A stretch of 64,000 nucleotides of DNA, taken from positions 1,116,001-1,180,000 of the forward strand of contig WWBZ02000051.1 in NCBI GenBank assembly GCA_011503125.2, read 5' to 3'. Positions within the stretch are counted from its first letter, which is position 1; the number at the start of each line of letters is the position of its first letter. Source of the stretch: Botryosphaeria dothidea. Its lineage: Eukaryota; Ascomycota; Dothideomycetes; Botryosphaeriales; Botryosphaeriaceae. The translations under genes were made by a program, and so were the position numbers. This document shows, one piece after another, positions 25,071-36,676 of this stretch. The notes beneath the pieces are model-generated. The model was not told where the DNA came from, did not search any database, and worked only from the letters and a program-made list of their open reading frames with translations.

Positions 25071-27666
25071 TAGAACGGCGTGACCGATCTCCTATCGCCA
25101 CAGTACGTACCACCCACCTTTGCTTTTACCATGAGCACGTGCTAACAGATACCTCAAGATGATCGCACGAGTCTCCTTCATCCTCGCCTTTACATGAGGC
25201 CCTGATACCGGCTCCATGTGAACATGTCACCGTAATCACCTTCATCGACATGTATAATTTACATGGACCTCTTTTAATCCACATTCGACACGGAGTCTCC
25301 ACTACCTCCATATCTGCGATATCGGAGTTGTCGCTAATAATCACTTCTTATCACTACGACTTTGACCTAATACTCAATCCACCTTCACGACTTTGATGGC
25401 ATGAAGAGCCATCCTTCCTTCAATATCTACACACTTCTTCTCCAACTGCCGACCTCAATCTCCCGAACCCTATCCACCCCACCAATTCTACGCAATCAGC
25501 TTCCAAATATGGTGGACACTACAAGGTCCTCCGAACTCTCCTACATTAATCACGCTGATATCATAAATGCAAAAAATTGTTCTAGACGGCTTTGTACGGA
25601 ACTCCAAAAAAGGGGAAAGGTTATTGGAAAAAGCACCTAAAAGCAGTAAGCTCTCGGAAAGTTTGGACTATTGATGCTGTTACCACTAGCAAGGGGAACG
25701 TCGGTGTGCTTGGCCGAGCTGTGGATGACGCGCATCAATTACTTTGGAGGTTTCTAGTTTGTCTTTCTAGGGTGTAGCGTACTTAGTAAGGTGTTCCTGG
25801 CATTCCTGGCGTTGACGCGTCTCTCCCGGACAAGGGTTAGAGCTGGGGAAATGATGTTTAAATTAGTAATGGATCTTGTGCTTCCCCGGCCTTGGCTCTC
25901 TTGCGCTACCGCTTCTCTCCTGACTTATGCATCGGGGATAACTATTGCCGGATGGCAGTGTGGCTGCGGCCACGGGCATTCGTTCGCGTGCTGACCTCAT
26001 GGTGTTTTAGAAGGGGCGTCCGAAAGGGACCCTGCATCAGATGCACGTTTCCGTCACTCGACATCATCACCGCCCTCTCGTGCGGCTGTTCTCCACCGCC
26101 TGCTGCACGACATGCACGGTAATCAGACACGAGTTGCGTCTCCACCTTCGGGGCTCCTCCGCGGGCCACTATATTTAGATTCGGGAAGACGGCGGTTCGT
26201 TCGAAGACTGGAGCACACCACGTCGGGCCGGCAGACTCGTCGAACAGCAAGCATCCGCCGTACCTCACCGGAATATGGTCGTATGCAGGGACCGCACCTG
26301 CACTGCACGGAAAGCGACGATTGACTTTATTCAGCCGCGGTCCGATCGGCATCGATTGCCTTGCTTTCTCCCGATGCAGCTACGTCTTTGGGGGATCCCA
26401 GCCTCGTCAATAGAGTGTTCCTGCGTGTGGCTTGAACTACCTCGTTTCAGCCGCGTGCCCCCCTTTTCTCTGCAGTGAGGCTGTAAAGCGGGTGGCCTCG
26501 TGGCTACCATTTTAGGCGCCTTGTCGGCATTCGGACGTTAAGCGAAAGGCAAAACAGGAGCGGCGTGAAGGCTAGATAACATACACTTCGACCTCAATTT
26601 GCGCAGCTACGCGTCGGCGAGCAACTTAAGGAGGTGATGCCGACGTCGACTGTCTCTGTCTTTCCATAATGATGCATAAACACGCCCCGCTGCTCAATCT
26701 ATCATGCCTTCAATTACTCATTCTTTCCGACGATTGCGGAGGCTGTTGCCGTTCATCTCCTCAAGATTAAGCTTCAGATTTCTTCCATAAATGTACACCT
26801 TCCCCGCTGTAGTTAGGCTGCTTCGAGAACATCTGGTCACGCAGCTTTTGCTTCCCCGAGCCGATTTGTGGTCACTGCACCCATGAATGTGACCGACCTG
26901 AAAATGTCCGAATCAGCGCCAAATTTTGCCTCACACGCACAGCCTCATGAACTCATTTCTTTTGAGGTATTTTTGATCCCCCAGAAATTCGATGATGGTC
27001 TGGAGCCGTTCATTCTACAAACTCCTGCCAAAATTACCATCACTCATGGATGGTCAGTGTCAGGCCAACGTAGCACGAGTTGCAAAGGTTTGTGGCAGTC
27101 GTCCAGTTGTACCTGAAACCAAACTTCAATCTCGTGAGGCTGAGAGCAGCAGGTTTTCATACTTCCGCAGTCCGCTTCGTTAACAACGGCATTGCCACAG
27201 CGAACGCGAACCCGAGGGAAAGTTGAAGGCTTCGTCGGGACGCAAATATTATGAATTTTCAGTGACAGAGCTATTGGACGAAATCTTCAACGCCCTACGA
27301 AAATGCCTTGTTCGAGGCTTTTAAAATCTTAGTTGACAGGACTACAGTCCCCACAGGAAGCCCTCACCATCTTCCCCGAAATGACGTGCACAGCCATAAG
27401 AAGGTAGAAAGGCGACCAAAGTAGAGAGTCTGGATAATATCGATAATGTGATCACAATACATGCGCTTCGTAGATTTTCACCTGTTGTGCTTGTGCACCG
27501 CAAGCTGGACATTTTTTTGCTTCATTCGATTGCTCTTGTTTCCCTTAGTGTCGTCTGTATTTCTTCGCTCTGTAAAACAGTCCATCATGACGGATGCCAG
27601 AATATAAAGACCATCACCCACTCTATTCATGCATTCTGCATCGCATTCAGCAGATCGACTGACATA
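25071..27666. other. 2.6-kb gene-poor interval, locally AT-rich
   Basis: No gene found. 25090-25700 and 26640-27450 are comparatively AT-rich with only short frames. The right end contains the promoter of the four-exon gene, including a TATAAA box at 27603-27608. Confidence 0.45.
27603..27608 (+). promoter_or_regulatory. TATA box of the four-exon unknown gene
   Basis: TATAAA 59 bp before the ATG at 27667, in the sequence TATAAAGACCATC. Its position favours the 27667 start over the longer in-frame start at 27448, which would lie upstream of the box. Confidence 0.5.
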
Positions 27667-29055
27667 ATGGGAAGTCCCTCTAATACCAGATCCCCCAGAA
27701 CTCCAAAGTCCGGGTCAAAGAGTCAAGATGTCAAAATGGAATCACCGAGCTCATCCAAGAGCCCTCTTTCTCAAATATTCAAACAAGAGAGTTCGGGATC
27801 TCCTAATAGGATGAGTGACATACCGGAGGCCCCTCGCGGTATCAAAAGGGAGAGTTCTTTTTCTCCAAGAGGGCCGGCAACAACATCCGACGCGTACGAT
27901 CCAACTTTCGTGATGCACAGCCACGAGCAGCTCGCTCATTTGCCTGACACTTTCTTCATACAGCACCTCGCAGAGAGGCTCGATAGTCCGAAGAAATTAT
28001 GGGACGGTCTCCGTGGACTCATTGCGAAGAACAAGGAACAATTGAAGAACGGCAGCTATCTGCGGTCGACCCAGGCAGACCCCCGAGACAAAGAAACCGA
28101 GTCTGATGATTTCATCACGCAGGTAGCTCAGTTTTCCTGAATCGCCGGCTCCTATTATAAGATATCTGAAATTCCCCAGTACAGCAGTTACCCCGTCTTC
28201 TACACGTTCCATGGCGCCAATAAGTACAATCCCAACTCGTTTGGGGAATTTCCGCTATTATTGACAGCACTCAAGTTTCGTGCAGAAAGAGACGTACGTG
28301 GCTCTTTCCCCCAAGTCTCGGTCCATGATGAACCCAGTTGACATCACCATCCAGCCGAGACTCGCGAAAGTATTTCGGTCCAAAGGTCATGACGTCGTGG
28401 GTGAAAACAACATCAGGGCGTTCATCTTCGACAAGCACTTCAACAACATGCCTACTCTTGAGGAGGTCGAAGACAAACTCCAAAAATTCGTGGTGCGAAA
28501 TTTGGAGCTCTTCCCTGAGTTCGTGGGCTCACCTTTCGTATTTTACCACTGTAAATCGGTAAGACCTCCAATGTATGGTGTTAAGTGGTGTCGTTGACCA
28601 GCTTTCAGGATGATGTGACTATCCTGGACAAGGTTTTGGGCCCTCAACCACCAATTAAGTTTTCAGGAATGAACAGGCAAATGAAGGAGCAAATCGCAGC
28701 GCAGATAGCATTTTTCCTCGGGAAAAAGCAAGATGAGCTCGAGAGACAGGGAAAGGTCAGTCTTAATTATCTATGTGAGGTAGAGTTTGCTAAGCTTTGA
28801 ATACAGAAATTGGCGGTGTTTTGCAACGATCAATTCTACGAAAACAGGGGCCCGGATCATGAAGGATACCTGGTTGCGTCGATCGTTGGGAGGCTGGAGG
28901 GGCACTACGATGACCTTCAGAACTCAGAGGTGGAAATGGCGCTGGAGCGGTTCTTGCGGCCTGTTGTGTTTGCCAATCGGGAGTTCTTTCCCGAATTCCG
29001 TGACACACCAGCTGTGGAAGCCTGGATGGAGTTGACACATCTACCGTGGGCTTGA
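27667..29055 (+). CDS. uncharacterised fungal protein, 374 residues, four exons
   Basis: Exons 27667..28122, 28286..28558, 28609..28755 and 28807..29055; all three introns are phase 0 with GT-AG ends, and the sum is 374 residues. Residues 1-80 are a disordered Ser/Pro/Lys segment (MGSPSNTRSPRTPKSGSKSQ, SPLSQIFKQESSGSP). It may carry sumoylation-like lysines (VKME, FKQE, IKRE), which is inference. The rest looks like a globular, mostly helical domain in two related parts. Each has a 'DxxFxxxxxxxM/E...LE.FV/FLRP..NxELFPEF' pattern: KFVVRNLELFPEFVGSPFV in exon 2 and ERFLRPVVFANREFFPEF in exon 4. That suggests an internal duplication. I do not recognise the family. No signal peptide or membrane helix. 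Likely nuclear or cytosolic. Confidence 0.75.
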
Positions 29056-30759
29056 GAGATTGCCGAGAAGGCCATTTGGATGTGGAGGGGAAGAATTGGA
29101 CTTAAGACGGCCTATTTGAAGGGTGGGTTTGCAGCTGCCTCCGTTGATAGTTAATCGAAATTGAAATGTCCCAAGATTGTCTAGTGCTCAAAGAGTGATT
29201 CATTCTCAAATGAGAGAAGAAAATTTCCGGAAGAATCTCTGCCAGATTGTCTCACAATGGCTCTGGAGATACTCGTGCATCCTTCGACTTTTGGTAACAA
29301 AGCATTCCTTTCATTTGGTCGCCATGACGGAGAAGCTCTTTTTGAATCTGACTGTAAATCACACCTTGGCCATGAAGAGGCATGACATCCTAGCACCGGT
29401 GGTTTGCGACAGTTCGTAGTTTCTGTTGTCATGCTTTCGAAAGAGCCGTCCAGAGATACAGAGGAACGCTGCGACCGAATTACGGCGATTGCGATATTCC
29501 CACTGACAACCATCAAACCAGGCCTGCTATGCGGAGTGGAAGCACATGTCCGGATGCAAGCGTGATTTGCATCTGGTGACGAAGCTATCCGGACGAATGC
29601 TTCTACTCCGCATGGCAGACCTAATTTGATGTTCGCATTCGGCGCGAAGCCATGGTCGTCTCCTGGTCGCTTGTTTTCGCTTTCGGAACTCAGACGCCTA
29701 AAAGAAGGTAAGTGACGAGACTCTGTTTGGGGCTGATTGTGTTGGATGTCGACAGGACTCTTGTATTTATATCCTTCATTATTATTGTGACGACAGGGCG
29801 CTCGTCTCGCCAAAGAGCAGAAATTACTGGAAGCGGTAAAGCGGACGCCTCAATGGTGGAGCGGAGATACCGCGGAGAATTGGCCATTGGCCAGGGGCTG
29901 CTTTTGCGACTCATGATTGACCGGTTGAAGATCTTCTGTCCTAATGCTTAGCTGTTACGGGATCCACAGCTCAAGAGGTGTGAAGGGGAAGGCGCGTGTC
30001 GAACAACCATTTGCTGCGGCAACGCCATGGCAACAAGTGTCACGTTCCTCAGCAAGCGAAAGACAGCACATCACCTCCGACAGCGCCGTCCATTGTCCTC
30101 GCGGGAAATGGCAGGCTGGGAGGCCTTGGAGACGAGACATAGAGAGAAGCCCCGCACCGGACTTCCTGAGCAACGCGAGAGCAAAAATTCAGGTGGCGGC
30201 GGGTGTGACGTGCTGCAAGACGGCTGCAGGGCGCTCGTTGAGGCGGCACAGGCGGCCAGGTACCGGGCTCGCTGCAAACGCAAGAGAAGCCGCACAAGAG
30301 CGGTGGCTTTTTGGAGAGTCGGGATCCGCAGCAGCGCTGCTGCCTGAGGACTGCATTCCTGGCGCCGTATCTCTCGCTCCTGGCGCGCGGTGGAGCCTTG
30401 GATAAGCCGGTTGCGGGCCGTCCCCCCAAAGTGGCTGCCACCGTCTCTTGCGCGTACTCCGTTTCGTGCGCGGTAGCACAGCCTCGCGTAGCACCAGAGA
30501 TTCCAGAGAGCACATCACATGGAGCCCCACAACAGGGCCCCATTCAGATAAACCTTATCCCGCGACCAAGATATAAGAATATCTCCCGCCCAGCCTTGGT
30601 GTGTAGCGTCACATCGCGTCTGCCGCGTCTGACAAGCCACCTCATCCTTCCTCTTGTCCACGACGCTTTTTGCCCGTGCGTCAGCTCGACATATATCTCG
30701 CTCGCGTGCCGCTATCGTCGACCCACCGCACCACCCGAACACTGCATGACTGCGCAACA
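29056..30759. other. 1.7-kb intergenic spacer carrying an inverted-repeat element
   Basis: No gene supported. Contains MITE-like copy A (29521-29621) and the GC-rich upstream region of the gene at 30760. A 210-codon minus-strand frame (29181-29813) runs through the element and is most likely chance. Confidence 0.5.
29521..29621. mobile_element. MITE-like element, copy A
   Basis: 101 bp with inverted ends of about 35 bp. The left end runs 29521-29555 and the right end 29587-29621. Core GCGGAGTGGAAGCA at left is matched by TGCTTCTACTCCGC at right, followed inward by TCCGGAT on both arms. The arms differ mainly by C/T or G/A changes. The inner TIR shares the GGAGTNGAAGCATTCGTCCG consensus with copies B and C. 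No clear target-site duplication. Too short to encode a transposase. Confidence 0.65.
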
Positions 30760-31374
30760 ATGAGCGCCAAACGCTGGTCCAGCTACGACACCGACGCCTA
30801 CCGTCTGCCTTCGGGCATGGAAAGGGTCGGATACAACGACGTGACAGGTCGTTATACATTCCGCGACAGCGATGGTCAGGAATACACCAGCGCCAGCGGC
30901 TCTGAGTACGGAAAATTGGAGAAAGGTAGGCTGTCCCTGATTTACTGCGCTCACCGATCTCTCAATGGATGGCTGACGGTCGTTCTTGCAAGTTCCAGCC
31001 GGCTGGGATGGCGGTCCTCTACTTCCTCGCACACCGCGCACCAACAGTGCCTCGAGTACGTCGAGCGGCATGAAGAGCCCGGCAACCGACTTCAGCGAGA
31101 TCCTCAGCGAGTTGGAGGAGGAGAGGGAGGAGGAGGAGAAGGACAAACCCAAAGAGAAGAGCAAGCCGCTTCCATTCCTTGTTCTGGTAAGTCGATTGCG
31201 GGTGGATCTTGCAGGTGCAGTTCTACAGGGCATGGATTAACCTTACTGACACGCGGGTAACAGGGCTCCGTCATGTCGTTCAAGTCCAAGCTCAAGCCGC
31301 GCCGGCCTCGCGGCGACTCGGAATCGAGCAGGAGCAGCAGCATCTGGTCGAAGAAGGAGAAGGACTATCTATGA
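30760..31374 (+). CDS. small fungal protein with a tyrosine/glycine-rich N-terminal domain, 156 residues
   Basis: Three exons: 30760..30925, 30993..31186 and 31264..31374. The start has a good context (CAACAATGAGC). The first exon gives a compact domain (SSYDTDAYRLPSGMERVGY, TGRYTFRDSDGQEY, SGSEYGKLEK). I have seen this kind of short N-terminal domain in conserved Pezizomycotina proteins, but I cannot name a function. Exon 2 encodes a Ser/Pro linker and a highly acidic-basic helix (SELEEEREEEEKDKPKEK). Exon 3 encodes a basic, Ser-rich tail (FKSKLKPRRPRGDSESSRSS, ending KKEKDYL). The second exon could instead begin 6 nt downstream after TTCCAG, giving a protein two residues shorter; both are in frame. 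Probably a soluble intracellular protein. Confidence 0.65.
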
Positions 31375-31937
31375 CAGCGCCACAGCGACGGCGCCTGTTC
31401 CACATTGCGATTCATGTCCGCGGACATTGGTGTTGGGTGGCACTCCTTCTGCCGGGAGCTTACCCGGAGTTCATTTTGGTTGGACGGGAAATTCTTCACG
31501 ATACTCTATTTGACGGCCTCGGGCGGGACCTTTTTACGGACGAGACACGACCTTAGCTTCGTTAGTTAATGACCTATTTTTTCCTCTACCGTCCCGTTTG
31601 AGATGGCCTGTGGCTGCACTAAATAAGCGCTCCCGAAGGCGCCGTGAAGGAGGATTTCTGGGTTTGTGGGGGCGTGGAGAAGCTTAGGCGGGCTGCCTTG
31701 GGGGCTTGGTAAGGCTAGACCCAGGCCCCGCCCACCGACGATGTCATCGTCTTGATCAGCAATCCTTGCCAGCCCTCAGCATCTCCGTCATCATGAAAAT
31801 CCCCGACTGAGATCCGGCGCTGCCATCATTGATCCCCCATTAACTTCTGCCCCCAGTCCCTCCATCTTCAGCAACGCGCCGGTCCCTTATTCCAGTTCCC
31901 CGCGAGTTTCCCCCTCAATCGGCCCCCATCCGCCGCC
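31375..31937. other. intergenic spacer
   Basis: 563 bp between two plus-strand genes. Contains the leader and promoter of the phosphatase gene; nothing else seen. Confidence 0.5.
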
Positions 31938-33289
31938 ATGACTTCAGCCTGCACGCCCCGCGTCTTCATCATCCGCCACGGCGAGACGGAATGGAGCCTT
32001 AACGGCCGCCACACCGGCACCACCGAACTGCCATTGACGACCAACGGCGAGCGCAGGATAAGAGCAACCGGCAAGGCATTAGTCGGCGACGACCGCCTGA
32101 TCGTTCCCAAGAATCTAGCCCACATGTACGTGCGTGAGGTGGTGATAGCCTCCCCGCTCCTTCCAATACCACAACCCCTGCTGTAATAAGGAAAACGATC
32201 CTCCCGCCACTATTTTTACCTCCCACGTTCCCACGATGAAACGCCTCTAGCAAAAAAAAAAAAACGCCCACTACCCCATCATTACCCGGCCGTCTAAATC
32301 CCACCTCACCATACCACTTGCTCCAAGAAACCCATTGCCCCGCTACACCGCTCCCAAAAAAACACACACCACTTCCCCCCCCCCCCCCCCCGCCCCGTGG
32401 CGTTTTTTGCTCGATCCAGTTAGAGGCTTCTCTCTGACCCACTAGGCAGCTACGTCTCCCCCCGCAAGCGCGCCCAGCGCACGCTCGAGCTGCTTTCTCT
32501 CGGCTGCGCCGAGCGCATGCCCTGGCAGGAGCAGCAGGAGCAGGTGCGCCAGGCCGACGGCGACCCGTCAGCCCACATCCGCACGCACGCGCGCATCCAG
32601 GTGACGGACGGCATCCGCGAGTGGGACTACGGCGACTACGAGGGCTTGACCAGCAAGCAGATCCGCGAGCAGCGCGCCCAGCGCGGCGAGGGCTCGTGGG
32701 ACATCTGGAAGGATGGCTGTCCCGGTGGAGAGTAAGTCTCTCCTCCCTTGTTTTTTTTTTTTTGCGCTTTCCCTCCCTGCGCTGCCACTTCGTTGTCGCA
32801 GGGCTGCGTTCCTATCGTGTTCTTTTTTTTTTTCCTTCGGAGCCCGGGGACTCGGTAGTGGGCCTGGACCGCGGATGGAAGTCGCTAACTTAAAATTGTG
32901 TTGCAGGTCTCCGACGGATGTCTCCAAGAGGTTGGATGAGTTAATTCAGGATATCCGCGCGCGCTTCCATGGCCCGGCGATTGGGAAGTCGAGGAAGGAG
33001 GTCGAGCCGCACGATGTTCTAATTGTGGCCCACGGTCACATCCTGCGGGCGTTCGCGGCGCGCTGGATCGGGAAGGACGTTTCGGAGAACCCGGCTCTGA
33101 TTCTGGAAGCCGGTGGTGTGGGAACCTTGAGGTGAGTATTCGAGGGCTTGCAGTCACTCCACTGCCATAAGCCAGTCAGCTGATCACGAACACGGCAGTT
33201 ACGAGCACCACTCGATCGAAGAGCCAGCCATTCTCCTCGGTGGTGCCTTCGTGGTAGATGTCGTGGAGAAGGAAGAGGAAGCAAAGTAG
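31938..33289 (+). CDS. histidine-phosphatase superfamily enzyme, sedoheptulose-1,7-bisphosphatase-like
   Basis: Four exons: 31938..32125, 32450..32731, 32907..33131 and 33199..33289, all with GT-AG introns, giving 261 residues. Signature RHGETEW with phospho-accepting His14 is next to the N-terminus (FIIRHGETEWSLNGRHTGTTELPLT). YVSPRKRAQRT follows (typically SPRxRAxxT in phosphoglycerate-mutase-type phosphatases), then EWDYGDYEGLTSKQIR (catalytic Glu region) and VAHGHILRAFAARW with the second catalytic His199. WDIWKDGCPGGESP matches the Shb17 subgroup. In yeast Shb17 dephosphorylates sedoheptulose-1,7-bisphosphate, feeding ribose production. The length and motifs fit Shb17 better than a glycolytic mutase, but substrate choice is inferred. 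Intron 1 is 324 nt, long for this genome, and holds an A13 run (32252-32264) and a C17 run (32375-32391). The gene converges with the minus-strand neighbour. Confidence 0.9.
32375..32391. repeat. C17 homopolymer in intron 1
   Basis: Uninterrupted run of 17 C, followed by GCCCC, inside the first intron of the phosphatase gene. An A13 run lies 110 bp upstream (32252-32264). Length is likely variable and prone to sequencing error. Confidence 0.8.
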
Positions 33290-33595
33290 ACTTGAAAGAA
33301 AGGCAGAAGAAATGCTCAGAAGATACTCATATTGAACCGAGTTGAAAAAGAATTGTGTCAACGCCTTCACTTTCCCTTCAGGGACTCCGCTAAATCAACT
33401 GACCCTTCCGACCTCATACGCCATGCACGGATTCCCTTGTGGGTATTTTCTTTTCAGTCCGGCCCAGCCGAGCAAATATTCGACAACAGAAAAGAGCAAC
33501 GCTCCCGGAAACCCAGCAAAAACAGCCAAAACGCCTCATCCATCTCCCATGAATCCATCCGCCTTTCTAGAAAGCAAAAGCCTCTCCACAACCCT
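33290..33595. other. convergent 3' region
   Basis: 306 bp between the stops of two convergent genes. A shared 3' UTR zone; nothing else recognised. Confidence 0.5.
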
Positions 33596-34168
33596 TCACT
33601 CGTCAAGAAGCCCCTTCCGCTCCTTCACATCACACGTCCTCGCACCCCCAATCTTGGGCGTAACGTGCAGCGCATTTACAATCGAAATGCTGCTCGCCGA
33701 GCTTTTCAGGCTCGACGTGTAGCTCTCGGCGACGCTGAGGTTGTCCTCGTCGTCGCGGTACCCCCTGCCCTTCACCTGCTGGTGCTCATGCATCGCCACC
33801 ATCCCCTTCTTGCTCCGCCTCCCGCTCCCGCTCCCACCGCCACCGCACAGCAGCACCCGCCGCAGCTTCGACAGCTTGCGCGACCGCGCGTGCCGCGGCG
33901 GGATGGAGGAGCGGTAGAAGGTGAAGTTTGCGTGGTGGGGGTCGAACGCCGTCGGGCCGCCGGCGGTGGGAGCGAGTGGGGCCGATGTGAGGGGCGGGCC
34001 GAGCGGGTTGGAGAAGAAGTAGTGCTGCGGGAGGTCTGCCGTGTGTGGTTGTTGTTGGTGGTGGTGGTGGAGGGGACGAGGGCGTTCGTCCTCTGCGGAT
34101 AGTTGTTCCATCTCGGTCAGGAGCGGGACGTGTTCGTAGCGGGCGTGGCGGGAGTGTCCGATGCCCAT
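33596..34168 (-). CDS. uncharacterised His/Ser-rich protein with a myristoylation-like start, 190 residues
   Basis: I choose the ATG at 34168 (protein MGIGHSRHARYEHVPLL) over an in-frame one at 34282. MGIGHS fits the N-myristoylation pattern MGxxxS, and the upstream portion reads like leader. The protein is hydrophilic and low-complexity: a His/Gln run (PLHHHHQQQPHT), a Pro/Ala-rich segment, a basic patch (RHARSRKLSKLRRV) and a Gly/Ser/Arg stretch. It ends in a Ser-rich segment (VAESYTSSLKSSASSISIV) that may be phosphorylated. No domain recognised. It may be a small membrane-tethered signalling or regulatory protein; that rests only on the N-terminal motif. Confidence 0.55.
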   Translation of the reverse strand: MGIGHSRHARYEHVPLLTEMEQLSAEDERPRPLHHHHQQQPHTADLPQHYFFSNPLGPPLTSAPLAPTAGGPTAFDPHHANFTFYRSSIPPRHARSRKLSKLRRVLLCGGGGSGSGRRSKKGMVAMHEHQQVKGRGYRDDEDNLSVAESYTSSLKSSASSISIVNALHVTPKIGGARTCDVKERKGLLDE

Positions 34169-35207
34169 TGTTGCTTGTTTGTAGAGGAAAGAACGGTTTG
34201 GTCGAAAGGGAATTGTTAATTTTGTTGTTGTCGAGACGTGGGAATTGTGTATTGAAGGAAAGAGCGATTGTTTGGGATGCAAAAGAAGGTTCTCTTGTTT
34301 TTGTGGCTGTGGGCAGTAACAATCCTCCAGGCGTCGTCCAGCGGCCTTGCCCTTTCGGTTCCTCTCTTTCCGGTTGGTAAAGTTTTGTGTGCAGTTCGAG
34401 GCTCAGACTTCTTTCTTGATTCTTTTCCTCTTTTTGAACCAGGGCGGACCTACTCCTTACAAGCAGCGCGGACCACTGATCCGGCGGTCGAGGGTCGCTG
34501 CTGAAACCCGTGCGGTTACATGATTTGCGGGGACAGAGTTCACCTCACACTGTGCCTGTTAGAGAACTTGGCGAGGCTTTTCAGCTCCCGTGCGAGCCTA
34601 TGGGGCGGTGTTGTTAAACGCGCGCGCTCTGCTGCGCGTAGTGGGGGGCGAAGAATGACGATCAGACCACCCACCATTACCGTTTTCGACAATTGTGTGT
34701 AGCCCTCATGCCTCCTCAAGGGACGGCGATTTCGCCATCCGAGTAGATCTCGTCCGTTCCGATGCCTGAATCGTCACAGCACACTGATATGACAAGGTCC
34801 TGGCGTGGTACATACCCACACAATGGAGAGGTCTTGAGGTTGGACATGACTTATATTCATACAGTAGACCGTTCCCTTTGGTATCGGAGCACATTAATCG
34901 AGCAAACGCGTACTGAGTAATAAGACTATGGTATTTTCAAAACACCTTTATGAGCCCATCCCTGTGAGTTCTAGAGGGCGTTCATTTCCGAAATGACAAA
35001 AATTCCACCTAATCCCGACATTCTTTCGACACGAATGCCTAGAAGCCCGCTTTTCACAGGCAACAAGACTGAAGAAAACAAATTAAGGGAAGAAGGCTGT
35101 TTGCCTTATTACCTCTCGTAACGTGAAGGGATCCATGCATCAATGCTACGACCCTGATAACTCTCGTGCGCCAAAAGGAAAAGAGACATCGTTTTGTGGC
35201 CGCGATC
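34169..35207. other. intergenic spacer
   Basis: About 1 kb between the start of the His/Ser-rich gene and the stop of the GH76 gene. It holds the promoter of the first and the 3' region of the second. No gene or repeat recognised. Confidence 0.45.
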
Positions 35208-36676
35208 CTAAGCAACCATCCACCAAGCACCACCCAGAATACCAATGAGAATAACAGCGGTAAGGAAACCAGCACCAGCCTTGTCTCCCATGGAAATGGG
35301 GTCAGCTGATGTCGGAGTCTTCGCGCTGTTCGAGCCTGCCGATGGATCACCCCTGGAGGTACCGCCAGTGTTGTTGGTGAGAGGCCCAGCAACATTGGCG
35401 ATCAACGAGGTGCCCATAATTTCGAGGACAGCCATTTGTTCACCGACACCAGTGCTGCCGTCGAATGTGCCTGCAGTCCACCTCAAGCCACATTGATTGC
35501 CGTCATCACCACCAGTGCACGTCGAGATTGCAGCCTGACGCGAAGCCTCCATGATGGGTGTGAGTAGGTCCGTGGTCCAAGGAGCCACCTTTGTAGTGGC
35601 GGCCATCCAGCGGGAGATGTAGGCCTTGAACGAGCGCTGATCGACGTTGCATTTGCCATTGGGCTCGCAAGCAACCTCATATAGGACATTCGGCTTGTCC
35701 GGGGAGAGGAAGACAGAAAGACCAGTAATGATGCCGCTCAGGCGCTCCCTCCACTTGTTGTTCTCATCACCAGCTTCGGCGCTCTGTAGAATGGTTAACA
35801 GTGATGCAATAATCAGACGAAAGGTCTTAACTCACGATGTTCCACATGGTCGCAGCACCGTAGAGGAACACACCAGCGTTGTAAGTCCACTGGATATGAT
35901 TGATCTGCGTACAGTTAATAGTATCGTCGGTGCCGTCATAGAAATGGTAGTTGCCGTCCATCAGGCCGATGGCAGTGGTCCAGTCCCAGGCCCGCTCAGC
36001 CCATTGCGAGTAGGTTTCGTTGTTAGTGTAACGAGCAAGGCGAGCAGCGATGTTGAAGAAGCATCCCTGGGAGATGGTGTTCTTGTAGTTGTAACCGTTA
36101 TTGAAGGTAAAGATCTGCCACTTCAAGCCACCACCGCAAGTAGCATTGTCCCAGCGGGGTGCTTGAGTATTGAAGACAGCCTGTGCCAAGGCCAGCCAGC
36201 CCGGTTGGCCATCCGGAGGGTCAGGGTATTTGTTCTCCGCAGCTGACAGGGCAGACATGCCCCAGAAGCCTTGGTCATCATTACCCAAGGTCTTGGACTG
36301 GTTGGGCGGCATGTAGTCATTGTCCGGGCCGACCTGGTGCAGCATGGCCTGGGTGGTAATGGCGTTGAACTGATCGTCTCCGGTGTAGTACCAGTAGTCG
36401 ATCAACGCACCGAACATGGCACCAGCTTCCCACCAGTAGTAGGGATCTGGTAAGTTACCCGGAACATCACCCGGATTATTGCCAGTATAGTACTTCGTCA
36501 TTCCTTTGGCAACGGTCTCCATACCCGTCTTGACGGAATCTGTGGGGAGATCGTCAGCAACGTCGCGGTTTCAGTGGCATAAGCAACACACTTTCGTCAG
36601 TCCAGGTGACCTGGATGGCAGCCTCAACACCGGCCGCGCTCAGAAGCGCGGCGTTCGCAATTGTGGAGAGCCTCAT
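35208..36676 (-). CDS. GPI-anchored GH76 mannan endo-1,6-alpha-mannosidase, Dcw1/Dfg5 type
   Basis: Three exons: 36592..36676, 35836..36539 and 35208..35783, giving 454 residues. The N-terminus [20 protein letters not shown] is a signal peptide. The GH76 domain follows: [40 protein letters not shown], then [11 protein letters not shown] with the catalytic Asp pair at about residues 116-117, [44 protein letters not shown] and [20 protein letters not shown]. The C-terminus has a Ser/Thr/Asn-rich spacer and a hydrophobic tail ([19 protein letters not shown]) preceded by small residues, a clear GPI-attachment signal. Dcw1/Dfg5 proteins act at the plasma membrane and wall, and are thought to transfer GPI-mannoproteins onto wall glucan; they are needed for wall assembly and hyphal growth. 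Splice junctions are canonical (first donor GTGTGT is weaker). Confidence 0.95.

Noticed and set aside
29181..29813. 210-codon minus-strand frame
   Set aside because: It translates straight through an inverted-repeat element, and the shared peptides with another frame near 39.1 kb come from the repeat itself.
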